Source of the DNA: Echinicola vietnamensis DSM 17526
GTDB taxonomy: Bacteria > Bacteroidota > Bacteroidia > Cytophagales > Cyclobacteriaceae
Direction: 5' to 3'
NCBI RefSeq assembly: GCF_000325705.1
Contig: NC_019904.1
Location: 504,001 to 568,000 of the forward strand
Length of the DNA stretch: 64,000 nucleotides
Shown here: piece after piece, positions 57,240 through 64,000 of the stretch
Layout of the letters: each line of letters begins with the position of its first letter
How positions within the stretch are numbered: position 1 is the first letter of the stretch
Program-made: the position numbers and the translations under genes
The notes under the pieces: generated by a model
The model's input: only the letters and a program-made list of their open reading frames with translations
Told to the model about the DNA's origin: nothing
Databases searched by the model: none

Positions 57240-60200
57240 ATGCAAAAAATCATCCTCTTTTACTGTTCCATTATCCTGTTATTTTCAGTCCAAGGTGTGC
57301 GCGCTCAGGAGCTATTGCCTGTGTTCAGGGAATATGGTGCAGCCCAGGGGATCAACCAACCCTTCCCCTATGACATTCTCCACAGCCAAAGTGGCTATGT
57401 ATGGGTGGCCGGGGAAAATGGGCTCTGGAAATTTGACGGGCAAGATTTTCAGCACTATGCCCATGAAGTGAAAGACAGCACCTCGTTGGCATTTGATTTT
57501 GTGTGGGTGCTTTTTGAAGACAGTAAAAATAATATCTGGGCGGGGACCTATGGTGGCGGGGTCAGCAAGTACGATCCCAGAACAGATCGGTTCACCAACT
57601 ATTCCTATCAAAAAAACAACCTTAACAGCCTCAGTGACGACCAAGTAAGGGGAATTGCGGAAGATCCCAAAGGCAATATCTGGCTGGGCACCAGCAACGG
57701 GCTATGCCAACTCAACCCCGACACCGGCGACTTCACCCGCTACACCACAGCAGATGGGCTGCTGAGCAAAACCATTCGGCAAATAAAGCTTTCCGCTGAC
57801 CATTCCCGTTTGTTTATCGCTACCGGAAACGGGCTCAACATCCTGAACTTGGCCACTATGGAGTTTTCAGGCATCAAACACCTTCCCGACCAACCCCAAA
57901 GTCTTAGTCATTTTTACATTTACGACATTCTCGAATACCCCAAAGGCATCCTGTGGGTCGGAACAGGCGGTGGGCTGGACAAACTCAACCTCAAAACAGG
58001 CCACATTACCCACTACCAATCCGATGCAGATCCGACTACCCTCAGCCATGATGTCATCTTCTCTATTGCACATCACCCAGATCATCCCGATAAGCTATTC
58101 GTAGGGACATTGGACGGGTTAAATGTCTTGCACCTGAGGAAGGATACCTTCAGCCGTATCCACTCGGACCAGGCAAACCCTCATAAACTGCAAGGAGACA
58201 ATATCTACAAGGTCAGCGCCGGCAGGGATGGGAGCTTATGGGTCGCGGTCTATAATGAAGGTATTTTCCAGTACCATCCCCATTACCATAAGTTTAATTC
58301 CGTGGACTTGGTCACCGATGCTACCGACAAGTATTACTCACGCGTCTCCAGCATGATCCAACACGATGAAGACGAATACCTGTTCACTACCTATTCAGGA
58401 CTTTTCGTCCAAAACATCAAAACGGGAAAGACAGCAAAATACACCATCTCTACCGGCGATCAAAGCAGTGTAAACAGGCTGGCCATGATCACCAGAATCA
58501 CCCCAGACATTTACTGGATTTCGACATGGGCACATTTTGTGTACGAATGGAACCATCAAACCAAATCCCTCCGTCCCCTCTCCCACCAAACGCCTGAAGG
58601 CCATTTTCTTCCGGAGTTTAACCTTCCCATTTTACACGACAGCCAAGAGCGGACTTGGATAGGCAATTCGGAAAAGGGGCTATTTATCTGGAATCCCACC
58701 ACCCAAACGGCCGATCCCTTTCCTATCGGCGACACCCTCATCCAAGGGGACAATCACGACGAATTCATTTCCTATATTTTTGAGGACAGTCAGCAACGCT
58801 TGTGGGTAGGTAGCCAGGGAGGATTGAACCTGCTTAATGAAACGGACCATTCCTTTACCAAATTTGCACATAAAGATGGTGATGCCAACAGCCTTAGTAA
58901 CAACAAAGTCAATCACATTTCTGAAGATCATGCCGGAAACCTCTGGGTGAGCACGGAGTTGGGCTTAAGCAAATTCAACCCTACCGACAGTAGTTTCACC
59001 AACTTTTACACGCATGATGGGCTCCCTAGTAACGTCATCAGCTCCACGCTGGAGGATGCCCGGCACAACATTTGGGTCGCCACAGCAGAGGGACTTTCCG
59101 TGTTGGATCGAGAGGGCAATTTCAGAAATTACAATCAGCAAGATGGCCTGATGGACAACTATTTCATTTTTCGGGCAGCTTATAAGGATTCTCAAGGAAA
59201 TTTGTTTTTTGGCTCTTCAAGTGGGCTGGAGTACTTTGATCCGCTGAAAATCCCTGAAAATACCAAGCCGCCAAGCGTCCAAATCACGGGCATCGACTTG
59301 TTTAACACCCGCATCACCCCCGGAGATTCGTCAGGAATATTGGACAGGGCGATCCCCTACACGGATGAAATCAGTCTCACGCACGAGCAGTCTGTCATCT
59401 CCTTCCATTTCACTGCCCTTAACCTGATCAATGGCCATAAAAATAAATTTCAGTACCAACTAAAAGGCTATGATAAGTCTTGGAGACCGCTGACCACACA
59501 GCGAAGCACCACCTACACCAACCTGCCCCCAGGCCACTATACCTTCCAAGTCAAAGCCTGCAACAACGATGGCTTTTGGTCCACACAGCATGCCAGCATT
59601 GGCCTTACCATCCTGCCACCTTGGTACCTGACGTGGTGGTTCAAGACGCTCTTCACGATTGCCCTGCTGGGCACAATTCTGTATCAGTACCAGCGAATTG
59701 AAAAAAACAAAGAACGGCTGGAAAACCTCGTGGTCCAGCGAACGGCCGAAATCCAGCAGCAAAAGGAACAGATCGAAACACAGCATGACAGTCTGCAAGA
59801 AAAAAACCAGCGGATCGAAAGCCTCCTCCGAGAGCTGAACCATCGCGTAAAAAACAACCTCCAACTGGTCTCCAGTATCCTCAACCTCCAAAGCAGGAGC
59901 GTCAAAGATAAAAACGCCAAAGTAGCCCTTATCGATGGCAGAATGCGGATGCAAGCACTTTCCCTGCTCCACCAAAAGCTCTATGTCAGTGACAATGATT
60001 CCCAAGTCAATTGTAAAACCTATATCAGCGACCTTTTTGACCAGATAGAGGCGGCATTCAAAAGCCGCTATAAAACGTTACAGTATAATTTTGAGGGAGA
60101 TGACTTTTCTCTGGGACTGGACAAAGCCATCCCTCTGGGACTGATCTTAAACGAGCTCATCACCAACTCATTTAAGCACGTACAAGATGAAAAAATTGAA

Positions 60201-60401
60201 ATTCACCTTTCCCTGAAGTTAGAAGAACAATTGGTTCACTTTACCTTTTGGGACAATGGGGACGGACTCACCTCCCACACCATTAGGGAATCCAACTCTT
60301 TTGGCTGGAGCATGATCCGATCATTGGTCTTACAGCTGCACGGGAAACTGGATATAAAAGAGAGCCAAAACACCAAAATACTGCTTATTTTTAAGAAATA
60401 A
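57240..60401 (+). CDS. Periplasmic-propeller sensor histidine kinase (Reg_prop, Y_Y_Y, HisKA_2)
   Basis: This is a 1053-residue inner-membrane sensor; the ATG at 57240 starts the signal peptide (IILFYCSIILLFSVQGVRAQ). The periplasmic part (about 30-700) is made of many Reg_prop blades with repeated NIWLGTSNGLCQLNPDTG-like units, forming two propellers. A Y_Y_Y domain follows, with KNKFQYQLKGYDKSWRPL and RSTTYTNLPPGHYTFQVKACN. A membrane helix (WWFKTLFTIALLGTILY) and a coiled coil come next. The kinase core is of the HisKA_2 type with phospho-acceptor His near residue 866 in ELNHRVKNNLQLVSSILNLQSR, then a HATPase with LILNELITNSFKHV and WDNGDGL. Unlike classical hybrid PUL regulators it has no fused receiver or AraC domain. 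Its partner is encoded 4 bases downstream. Confidence 0.92.
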   Translation: MQKIILFYCSIILLFSVQGVRAQELLPVFREYGAAQGINQPFPYDILHSQSGYVWVAGENGLWKFDGQDFQHYAHEVKDSTSLAFDFVWVLFEDSKNNIWAGTYGGGVSKYDPRTDRFTNYSYQKNNLNSLSDDQVRGIAEDPKGNIWLGTSNGLCQLNPDTGDFTRYTTADGLLSKTIRQIKLSADHSRLFIATGNGLNILNLATMEFSGIKHLPDQPQSLSHFYIYDILEYPKGILWVGTGGGLDKLNLKTGHITHYQSDADPTTLSHDVIFSIAHHPDHPDKLFVGTLDGLNVLHLRKDTFSRIHSDQANPHKLQGDNIYKVSAGRDGSLWVAVYNEGIFQYHPHYHKFNSVDLVTDATDKYYSRVSSMIQHDEDEYLFTTYSGLFVQNIKTGKTAKYTISTGDQSSVNRLAMITRITPDIYWISTWAHFVYEWNHQTKSLRPLSHQTPEGHFLPEFNLPILHDSQERTWIGNSEKGLFIWNPTTQTADPFPIGDTLIQGDNHDEFISYIFEDSQQRLWVGSQGGLNLLNETDHSFTKFAHKDGDANSLSNNKVNHISEDHAGNLWVSTELGLSKFNPTDSSFTNFYTHDGLPSNVISSTLEDARHNIWVATAEGLSVLDREGNFRNYNQQDGLMDNYFIFRAAYKDSQGNLFFGSSSGLEYFDPLKIPENTKPPSVQITGIDLFNTRITPGDSSGILDRAIPYTDEISLTHEQSVISFHFTALNLINGHKNKFQYQLKGYDKSWRPLTTQRSTTYTNLPPGHYTFQVKACNNDGFWSTQHASIGLTILPPWYLTWWFKTLFTIALLGTILYQYQRIEKNKERLENLVVQRTAEIQQQKEQIETQHDSLQEKNQRIESLLRELNHRVKNNLQLVSSILNLQSRSVKDKNAKVALIDGRMRMQALSLLHQKLYVSDNDSQVNCKTYISDLFDQIEAAFKSRYKTLQYNFEGDDFSLGLDKAIPLGLILNELITNSFKHVQDEKIEIHLSLKLEEQLVHFTFWDNGDGLTSHTIRESNSFGWSMIRSLVLQLHGKLDIKESQNTKILLIFKK

Positions 60402-60405
60402 AGAT

Positions 60406-60996
60406 ATGGAAAACACCAAAAACGTATTGATCATAGAAGACGAGATACTGATTGCCGAAGACCTGGCCTTCCTATTGGAAGACATGGGATACCGGCACAT
60501 AGGCATTGCCAACAACAGTGAAAAGGCCCTTGAACTTTTTTGTAACCATCAGGTGGACCTGGTCCTGTGTGACATCAATATCAACGGGGATAAAGATGGC
60601 ATCGAAACCGTCCAAGTCCTCCTTCAATATAAAAAAACGCCCATCATTTACATTTCTGCTTTTTCTGACCAAAAAACAGTCCAGCGGGCAATTGCCACTT
60701 CCCCTTCCTCCTTTCTCACCAAACCCTATAACGAGCGGAGCGTTCAAATCGCCATTGACCTGGCCGTTGCCAATTTCAGCAAAAACAGCCTCCAACTGGA
60801 AGAAAATGAAACCTACCAAAAGCTTACCCAGCGGGAACGGGAAATCATCGCGCTGATCGCTGAAGGAAAAACCAGCTCGGAAATTGCCGATCGACTTTAC
60901 ATCAGCCCTACCACTGCAGCCAAACACCGCAATAACATCTTGGCCAAAACCGGCTGTAACAATACTTCAGAGGTAATCAAGCTGCTCTATTCATGA
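60406..60996 (+). CDS. LuxR/NarL-type response regulator
   Basis: This is a 196-residue cytoplasmic two-domain regulator. The receiver domain has the acidic pair in IIEDE, phospho-acceptor Asp56 in LVLCDININGDKDG, a serine in YISAFSD and the conserved lysine in FLTKPY. The C-terminal 65 residues form a LuxR HTH: LTQREREIIALIAEGKTSSEIA and LYISPTTAAKHRNNILAKTG. It starts 4 bases after the kinase stop, so the two are cotranscribed and form a cognate pair. Targets are probably the divergent araD-galM operon or nearby sugar genes; this is inference. Its 3' end overlaps the convergent sialidase-fold gene by 10 bases. Confidence 0.93.
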   Translation: MENTKNVLIIEDEILIAEDLAFLLEDMGYRHIGIANNSEKALELFCNHQVDLVLCDININGDKDGIETVQVLLQYKKTPIIYISAFSDQKTVQRAIATSPSSFLTKPYNERSVQIAIDLAVANFSKNSLQLEENETYQKLTQREREIIALIAEGKTSSEIADRLYISPTTAAKHRNNILAKTGCNNTSEVIKLLYS

Positions 60997-62060
60997 CCTA
61001 CTATTTCAAGGACCACATACTTGATCTTTTTTCTTTTCCACGTATAGCTGATATGTACTTTCCCATCGGTGGTCTGGATGATGGCCGGATAGCTGAATTC
61101 ACCTGATGGCTCATGTTCCAAGGTCATCACATCATTCCAGCTCACCCCATCAGTAGAAACCGCCAGTCTCAGCTCGTTACGCCCATCGGACCAGTCCTTC
61201 CCGCTCACTTCCGGATTATAGACCAATAAAAACCGCCCATCAGCCAAAGTCACGGCATCCGTCCCGCTATTGGGGTTTAACACTTCTGTGGCCGACAACT
61301 GTCCCCAGCTACGTCCCTGATCTTCCGACCAAGCAGTGATGATGCGGTTTTGCTGGCTACGGCAGAGCACCTGTAACCGTCCGTCCGCGTGCTGCAATAT
61401 ACTGGGCTGGATCACATCATATTCCCCTTCATGATCGATGGCCACTTTTTTCCAGGTTTTTCCATGGTCCTCAGTGATCTCTACGTGCGCCCGCCAGCCA
61501 TCCTCGTCCTCCACGCTGGATGGAGCCAGTACCGCTCCATTCCGGAGGGTTATCGGCTTGTTTTTGATAGGACCTAGGATACCTTCCGGTAATTTCTGGG
61601 CAGAAGACCAGGTTTTCCCCTCGTCTACGCTGACCTTGTACATTCCCCACCACTCCTGAGGAGAAGGACCTTCTTTATAAAACAGCACCAATGAATCAGG
61701 CGTCATGTTAAAAAGAACAGGGTTCCAAGTGGGATAGCTCAGGGTGTCGTTTACTTGTCCATCGGCGACTTTTTGTGGTTGGCTCCATCCAGTTCCGGTC
61801 TTTCGAGCAATCCAAATGCCCACGTTGGGATGGCGCTCGTATTCTCCACCAAACCAAGCGGCCATGATGCTGCCGTCTTTCAGGCCTACCAATGTAGAAG
61901 CGTGGCACTCCCGGAATGGGGCATTGTCAAAAACAAACTCTTCCGTAATCACCTTTACCTGATCTTGTCCAAAAGACGGAAGAACCAAGATCAAAAACAT
62001 TCCGAACACAACAGCTAGTCGTGGTATTCGGAATGTTGTTTCAATTAGCTTTAATGTCAT
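60987..62060 (-). CDS. Sialidase-superfamily (BNR_2) secreted protein
   Basis: This is a 357-residue exported six-bladed-propeller protein; the ATG at 62060 gives the signal peptide AVVFGMFLILVLPSFGQ. Motifs APFRECHASTLVGLKDGSIMAAWFGG and YERHPNVGIWIARK are those of the BNR_2 / neuraminidase-like family. Asp-box-like SVDEGKTWSS, TEDHGKTWKK and SEDQGRSWGQ mark the blades. Whether it removes sialic acid is doubtful, because no sialic-acid transport or lyase genes are nearby. Related propellers act on other sugars. The gene is convergent with the response regulator and lies next to a possible fucose-type sugar locus. Confidence 0.85.
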   Translation of the reverse strand: MTLKLIETTFRIPRLAVVFGMFLILVLPSFGQDQVKVITEEFVFDNAPFRECHASTLVGLKDGSIMAAWFGGEYERHPNVGIWIARKTGTGWSQPQKVADGQVNDTLSYPTWNPVLFNMTPDSLVLFYKEGPSPQEWWGMYKVSVDEGKTWSSAQKLPEGILGPIKNKPITLRNGAVLAPSSVEDEDGWRAHVEITEDHGKTWKKVAIDHEGEYDVIQPSILQHADGRLQVLCRSQQNRIITAWSEDQGRSWGQLSATEVLNPNSGTDAVTLADGRFLLVYNPEVSGKDWSDGRNELRLAVSTDGVSWNDVMTLEHEPSGEFSYPAIIQTTDGKVHISYTWKRKKIKYVVLEIVGHE

Positions 62061-62111
62061 GGTAACAAAGAAAACAAACTTTCCCATAAAACACCACTCG
62101 CTTACCTATCT

Positions 62112-62278
62112 AACCTGAACTAGATTTGTTTTAGTATTAAAAACGTCATTGCGAACCCTTTATAGGAGGATGTGGGTAGGAAAAGGGGGGGGGAAGCCGC
62201 GACGAGCTGCCACGGCTTCCACACCCTCCCATCTCCCCTAAACCTACCGATGGCGGTTTTATCATCAAACTGAGGTTT
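62112..62278. repeat. MITE-like repeat, copy 2
   Basis: This copy matches 28970-29128 in the same orientation, with the shared blocks AACCTGA, TTAAAAACGTCATTGCG, TAGGAGGATG, CTTCCAC and AAACTGAGGTT. Its two ends form an imperfect inverted repeat. A run of G (in the AAAAGGGGGGGGGAAG stretch) is specific to this copy. It lies between the sialidase-fold gene and the alcohol dehydrogenase gene, with no coding capacity. Confidence 0.7.
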
Positions 62279-62350
62279 TAGCGCAAGAACTATTATCCTG
62301 ATTCTCGATGCTTTTGTTCTCGATACTTGATACCAGCGACTTGTACGCTA

Positions 62351-63364
62351 TTACTGCAGCCGGACCATGGCTTTAATCACCTTGTTGGCAGGGTCCAGCC
62401 AAGAGGCGAAATCAGCTTTCACCTGGTCAAAGGCCACCTCATGGGTGATATAAGAGGCTGCTTTCACCTTTTGCTCCTTCAGGGCTTTCAGCACCGTGTC
62501 AAAATCCTCACGAGTGGCATTTCGGCTGCTCATGAGCGTGGACTCCCGCTTGTGAAATTCCGGATGGTTAAATTCAATCGGGCCTTTTTGAAGCCCTACC
62601 AGCACATACCTTCCGCCATGCGCCATCAGCCCAAAACCATGGTGAATGGCCACTGAACTGCCCGTGGCATCAATGACGGATTCAGCAAAACTTCCACCGG
62701 TAATGTCCGCTATGGCTGCTTTGAAATCCCCCTTTGCATTGACGGTATATTCCACGCCCAAGGTCTCTCGACAAAAGGCTAAACGATCCTCATTGATGTC
62801 CATGGCGATGACCTTGCCTCCTGCGATGCGGGCAAATTCCATCACTCCCAGTCCTATCGGGCCAGCGCCCATCACCACCACAAATTCTCCCGGTTGCACC
62901 CCTGCTCTTCTCACCCCGTGTGCACCGATCGCCAAGGGCTCGGCAAGGGCTAACTGCTCTAAACTCAGGCCTTCCTGCTTGACCAAAGATGAGGAAGGCA
63001 CCGAGATGAATTCTTTCATCCCTCCATCCTCATGCACGCCGAATACGCTGATGGTAGCACAGCAATTGGGCTTTCCAGCCTTGCAAGCCACACATTCACC
63101 GCAGTTAAAATACGGGATGATGGTCACCAGGTCGCCCGGAACAAAGCCCTCCGCTCCATCTACCTCCACCAGTTCACCGGATAGCTCATGTCCTAACACG
63201 CGCGGATAGTTAAAAAAGGGCTGTGTCCCCTCGTAAGCATGAAGGTCCGTGCCACAAATCCCAATACGCTTGATCTTTATAATTGCCCTTCCTGGGCTCA
63301 GCGTAGGTTTTTCGCCTTCACTATATTCAAAATTACCAGGTTCTGTACAGGTTAATATTTTCAT
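62351..63364 (-). CDS. Zinc-dependent alcohol dehydrogenase (MDR family), sugar/galactonate-type
   Basis: This is a 337-residue medium-chain dehydrogenase; the ATG at 63364 (MKILTCTEPGNFEY) is chosen as family-typical. Catalytic zinc ligands lie in GICGTDLHAYEG and LGHELSGE. The structural zinc site is the four-cysteine run CGECVACKAGKPNC. The Rossmann motif reads VVMGAGPIGLGVMEFA. The sequence resembles enzymes annotated as L-galactonate 5-dehydrogenase or L-fucose-pathway dehydrogenases. Placement directly downstream of a FucP-like symporter supports a role in oxidising a deoxy or rare sugar. The precise substrate is not determinable from this window. Confidence 0.88.
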   Translation of the reverse strand: MKILTCTEPGNFEYSEGEKPTLSPGRAIIKIKRIGICGTDLHAYEGTQPFFNYPRVLGHELSGELVEVDGAEGFVPGDLVTIIPYFNCGECVACKAGKPNCCATISVFGVHEDGGMKEFISVPSSSLVKQEGLSLEQLALAEPLAIGAHGVRRAGVQPGEFVVVMGAGPIGLGVMEFARIAGGKVIAMDINEDRLAFCRETLGVEYTVNAKGDFKAAIADITGGSFAESVIDATGSSVAIHHGFGLMAHGGRYVLVGLQKGPIEFNHPEFHKRESTLMSSRNATREDFDTVLKALKEQKVKAASYITHEVAFDQVKADFASWLDPANKVIKAMVRLQ

Positions 63365-63669
63365 GAGTTGTGTTGGAAAATTAGATAGTTGGAAAATTAA
63401 GGTAGCTGGTGAAGCCTCATGGCAGACACAAAACGTTTGCACCTGCCTTTGTTTGACCTGTCCCTAGCCGTGACCAAGCCAAGAGTATACCCAAAGGTCA
63501 TTAAATCCTTATGAACAGCCATCCTGCTCTTTCAGGCTTATGGGGATTGACAATGTTTAAATTGATTAGACTATCAAAAACATCAGTCCACAAAAGACAA
63601 CACGCCACATTAAACCATTTGGGAAAAACATGCTGTGCTCTTCCCAAATGGCCTTGCCCAACGTCTACT
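63365..63669. other. Gap between transporter and dehydrogenase genes
   Basis: This 305-base gap has no credible gene. It carries one strong hairpin at 63615-63651 and otherwise nothing recognised. Confidence 0.4.
63615..63651 (-). terminator. Hairpin after the FucP-like gene (terminator or attenuator)
   Basis: Perfect 11-bp arms CCATTTGGGAA / TTCCCAAATGG have a 15-base loop and lie 19 bases past the transporter stop. On the minus strand only TTTAATG follows, so termination may be incomplete and allow read-through into the dehydrogenase gene. Confidence 0.55.
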
Positions 63670-64000
63670 TTATTCACCTGCTGCCATGGCAGGAATTTCT
63701 TTTTTGTGCTTGTAATGGAAAAGTCCATAGGCCACGACCACCAAGTAACACGCCGCCGGCACGAAAAACGAAAGGTGGATACTGTCCAAGCTATCCGACA
63801 CCAGCCCTTGGATAAACGGGAAAATCGCACCGCCCAATATCGCCATGATCAAGCCCGATCCGCCTAATTTAGTATCATCGCCAAGCCCTTCGGCTGCCAG
63901 ACCATAAATGGTCGGAAACATAAGCGACATACAGCCAGAAATACAAACCAAGGCAATTGAGCCCACCATACCATGGCCAAAGATCACCACCATCGTCAGT
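63670..64000 (-). CDS. FucP-like MFS sugar/H+ symporter, 5' part outside the window
   Basis: Only the C-terminal 109 or so residues are inside the window. They show three to four membrane helices: MVVIFGHGMVGSIALVCISGCMSLMFPTIYGLAAEGLG; GGSGLIMAILGGAIFPFIQGLVSD; and LSFFVPAACYLVVVAYGLFHY. A cytoplasmic tail (KHKKEIPAMAAGE) follows. The SLMFPTIYGLA ... GSGLIMAILGGAIFP pattern is typical of the L-fucose:proton symporter family of the major facilitator superfamily. Members import L-fucose, or other hexoses in Bacteroidota. It is the first gene of a leftward pair with the zinc alcohol dehydrogenase. Confidence 0.85.
   Translation of the reverse strand, partial: LTMVVIFGHGMVGSIALVCISGCMSLMFPTIYGLAAEGLGDDTKLGGSGLIMAILGGAIFPFIQGLVSDSLDSIHLSFFVPAACYLVVVAYGLFHYKHKKEIPAMAAGE

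Noticed and set aside
60987..62060. Interpretation as a true sialidase with a sialic-acid pathway
   Set aside because: The fold motifs fit, but no sialic-acid lyase, kinase or transporter is visible nearby, so only the superfamily is claimed.

Overview
The window looks like chromosomal DNA of a member of the Bacteroidota, most likely a Cytophagales / Cyclobacteriaceae bacterium of the Echinicola-Algoriphagus-Cyclobacterium type. The support is two SusC/SusD pairs, a peptidase with a type IX secretion C-terminal tail, many secreted lipoprotein glycosidases, a Reg_prop/Y_Y_Y sensor kinase, and weak Shine-Dalgarno but TAnnTTTG-type promoter boxes. The genus assignment is inference.

Layout. (1) 1-8.9 kb is a visibly A+T-richer accessory region: a truncated two-helix membrane protein cut by the left edge, a remnant of a tyrosine recombinase, a frameshifted lipoprotein, a secreted M4 metallopeptidase, a DUF2726 protein, an AbiL-type (COG1106 ATPase + RloB/Toprim) anti-phage gene pair, and a small unknown gene. 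(2) 8.9-13.9 kb holds an orphan SusC/SusD pair. (3) 14.3-28.8 kb is mostly housekeeping and metabolism: TetR-FabF pair, aldo/keto reductase-DoxX-YciI cluster, metallophosphatase, Ppx/GppA phosphatase, a gluconokinase-6-phosphogluconate dehydrogenase fusion, a Gfo/Idh/MocA oxidoreductase, AraC/aldehyde dehydrogenase/DUF779, and an outer-membrane porin broken by an in-frame TGA. Long palindromic repeats lie between these genes. (4) 29.2-54.1 kb is a large polysaccharide utilisation locus (PUL). The leftward genes SusC, SusD, DUF1080, GH16, DUF2264, BNR_4 propeller, GH88, double GH43 and GH2 face a divergently transcribed membrane-anchored winged-helix regulator, and six further GH43 enzymes follow. 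(5) 54.2-64 kb holds a Nudix hydrolase, a secreted aldose epimerase and L-ribulose-5-phosphate 4-epimerase (L-arabinose catabolism), a periplasmic-propeller histidine kinase with a separate LuxR-type response regulator, a sialidase-fold protein, a zinc alcohol dehydrogenase and the C-terminal end of a FucP-like sugar/H+ symporter.

Working together. The PUL enzyme set (endo-acting GH16, GH2 beta-galactosidase, eight GH43 domains, a GH88 unsaturated-uronyl hydrolase beside a propeller protein of a lyase-rich family, DUF2264, AraD, and an L-fucose-type transporter) best fits a branched, arabinose- and uronate-bearing galactan such as a type II arabinogalactan / arabinogalactan protein. This substrate is inference from composition. 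Broken or eroded genes are frequent: the recombinase, the lipoprotein, a VOC protein reduced to its two ends, the porin, and a possible 37-residue tail at 8.5 kb.

No tRNA, rRNA, CRISPR array or intact insertion sequence was seen.
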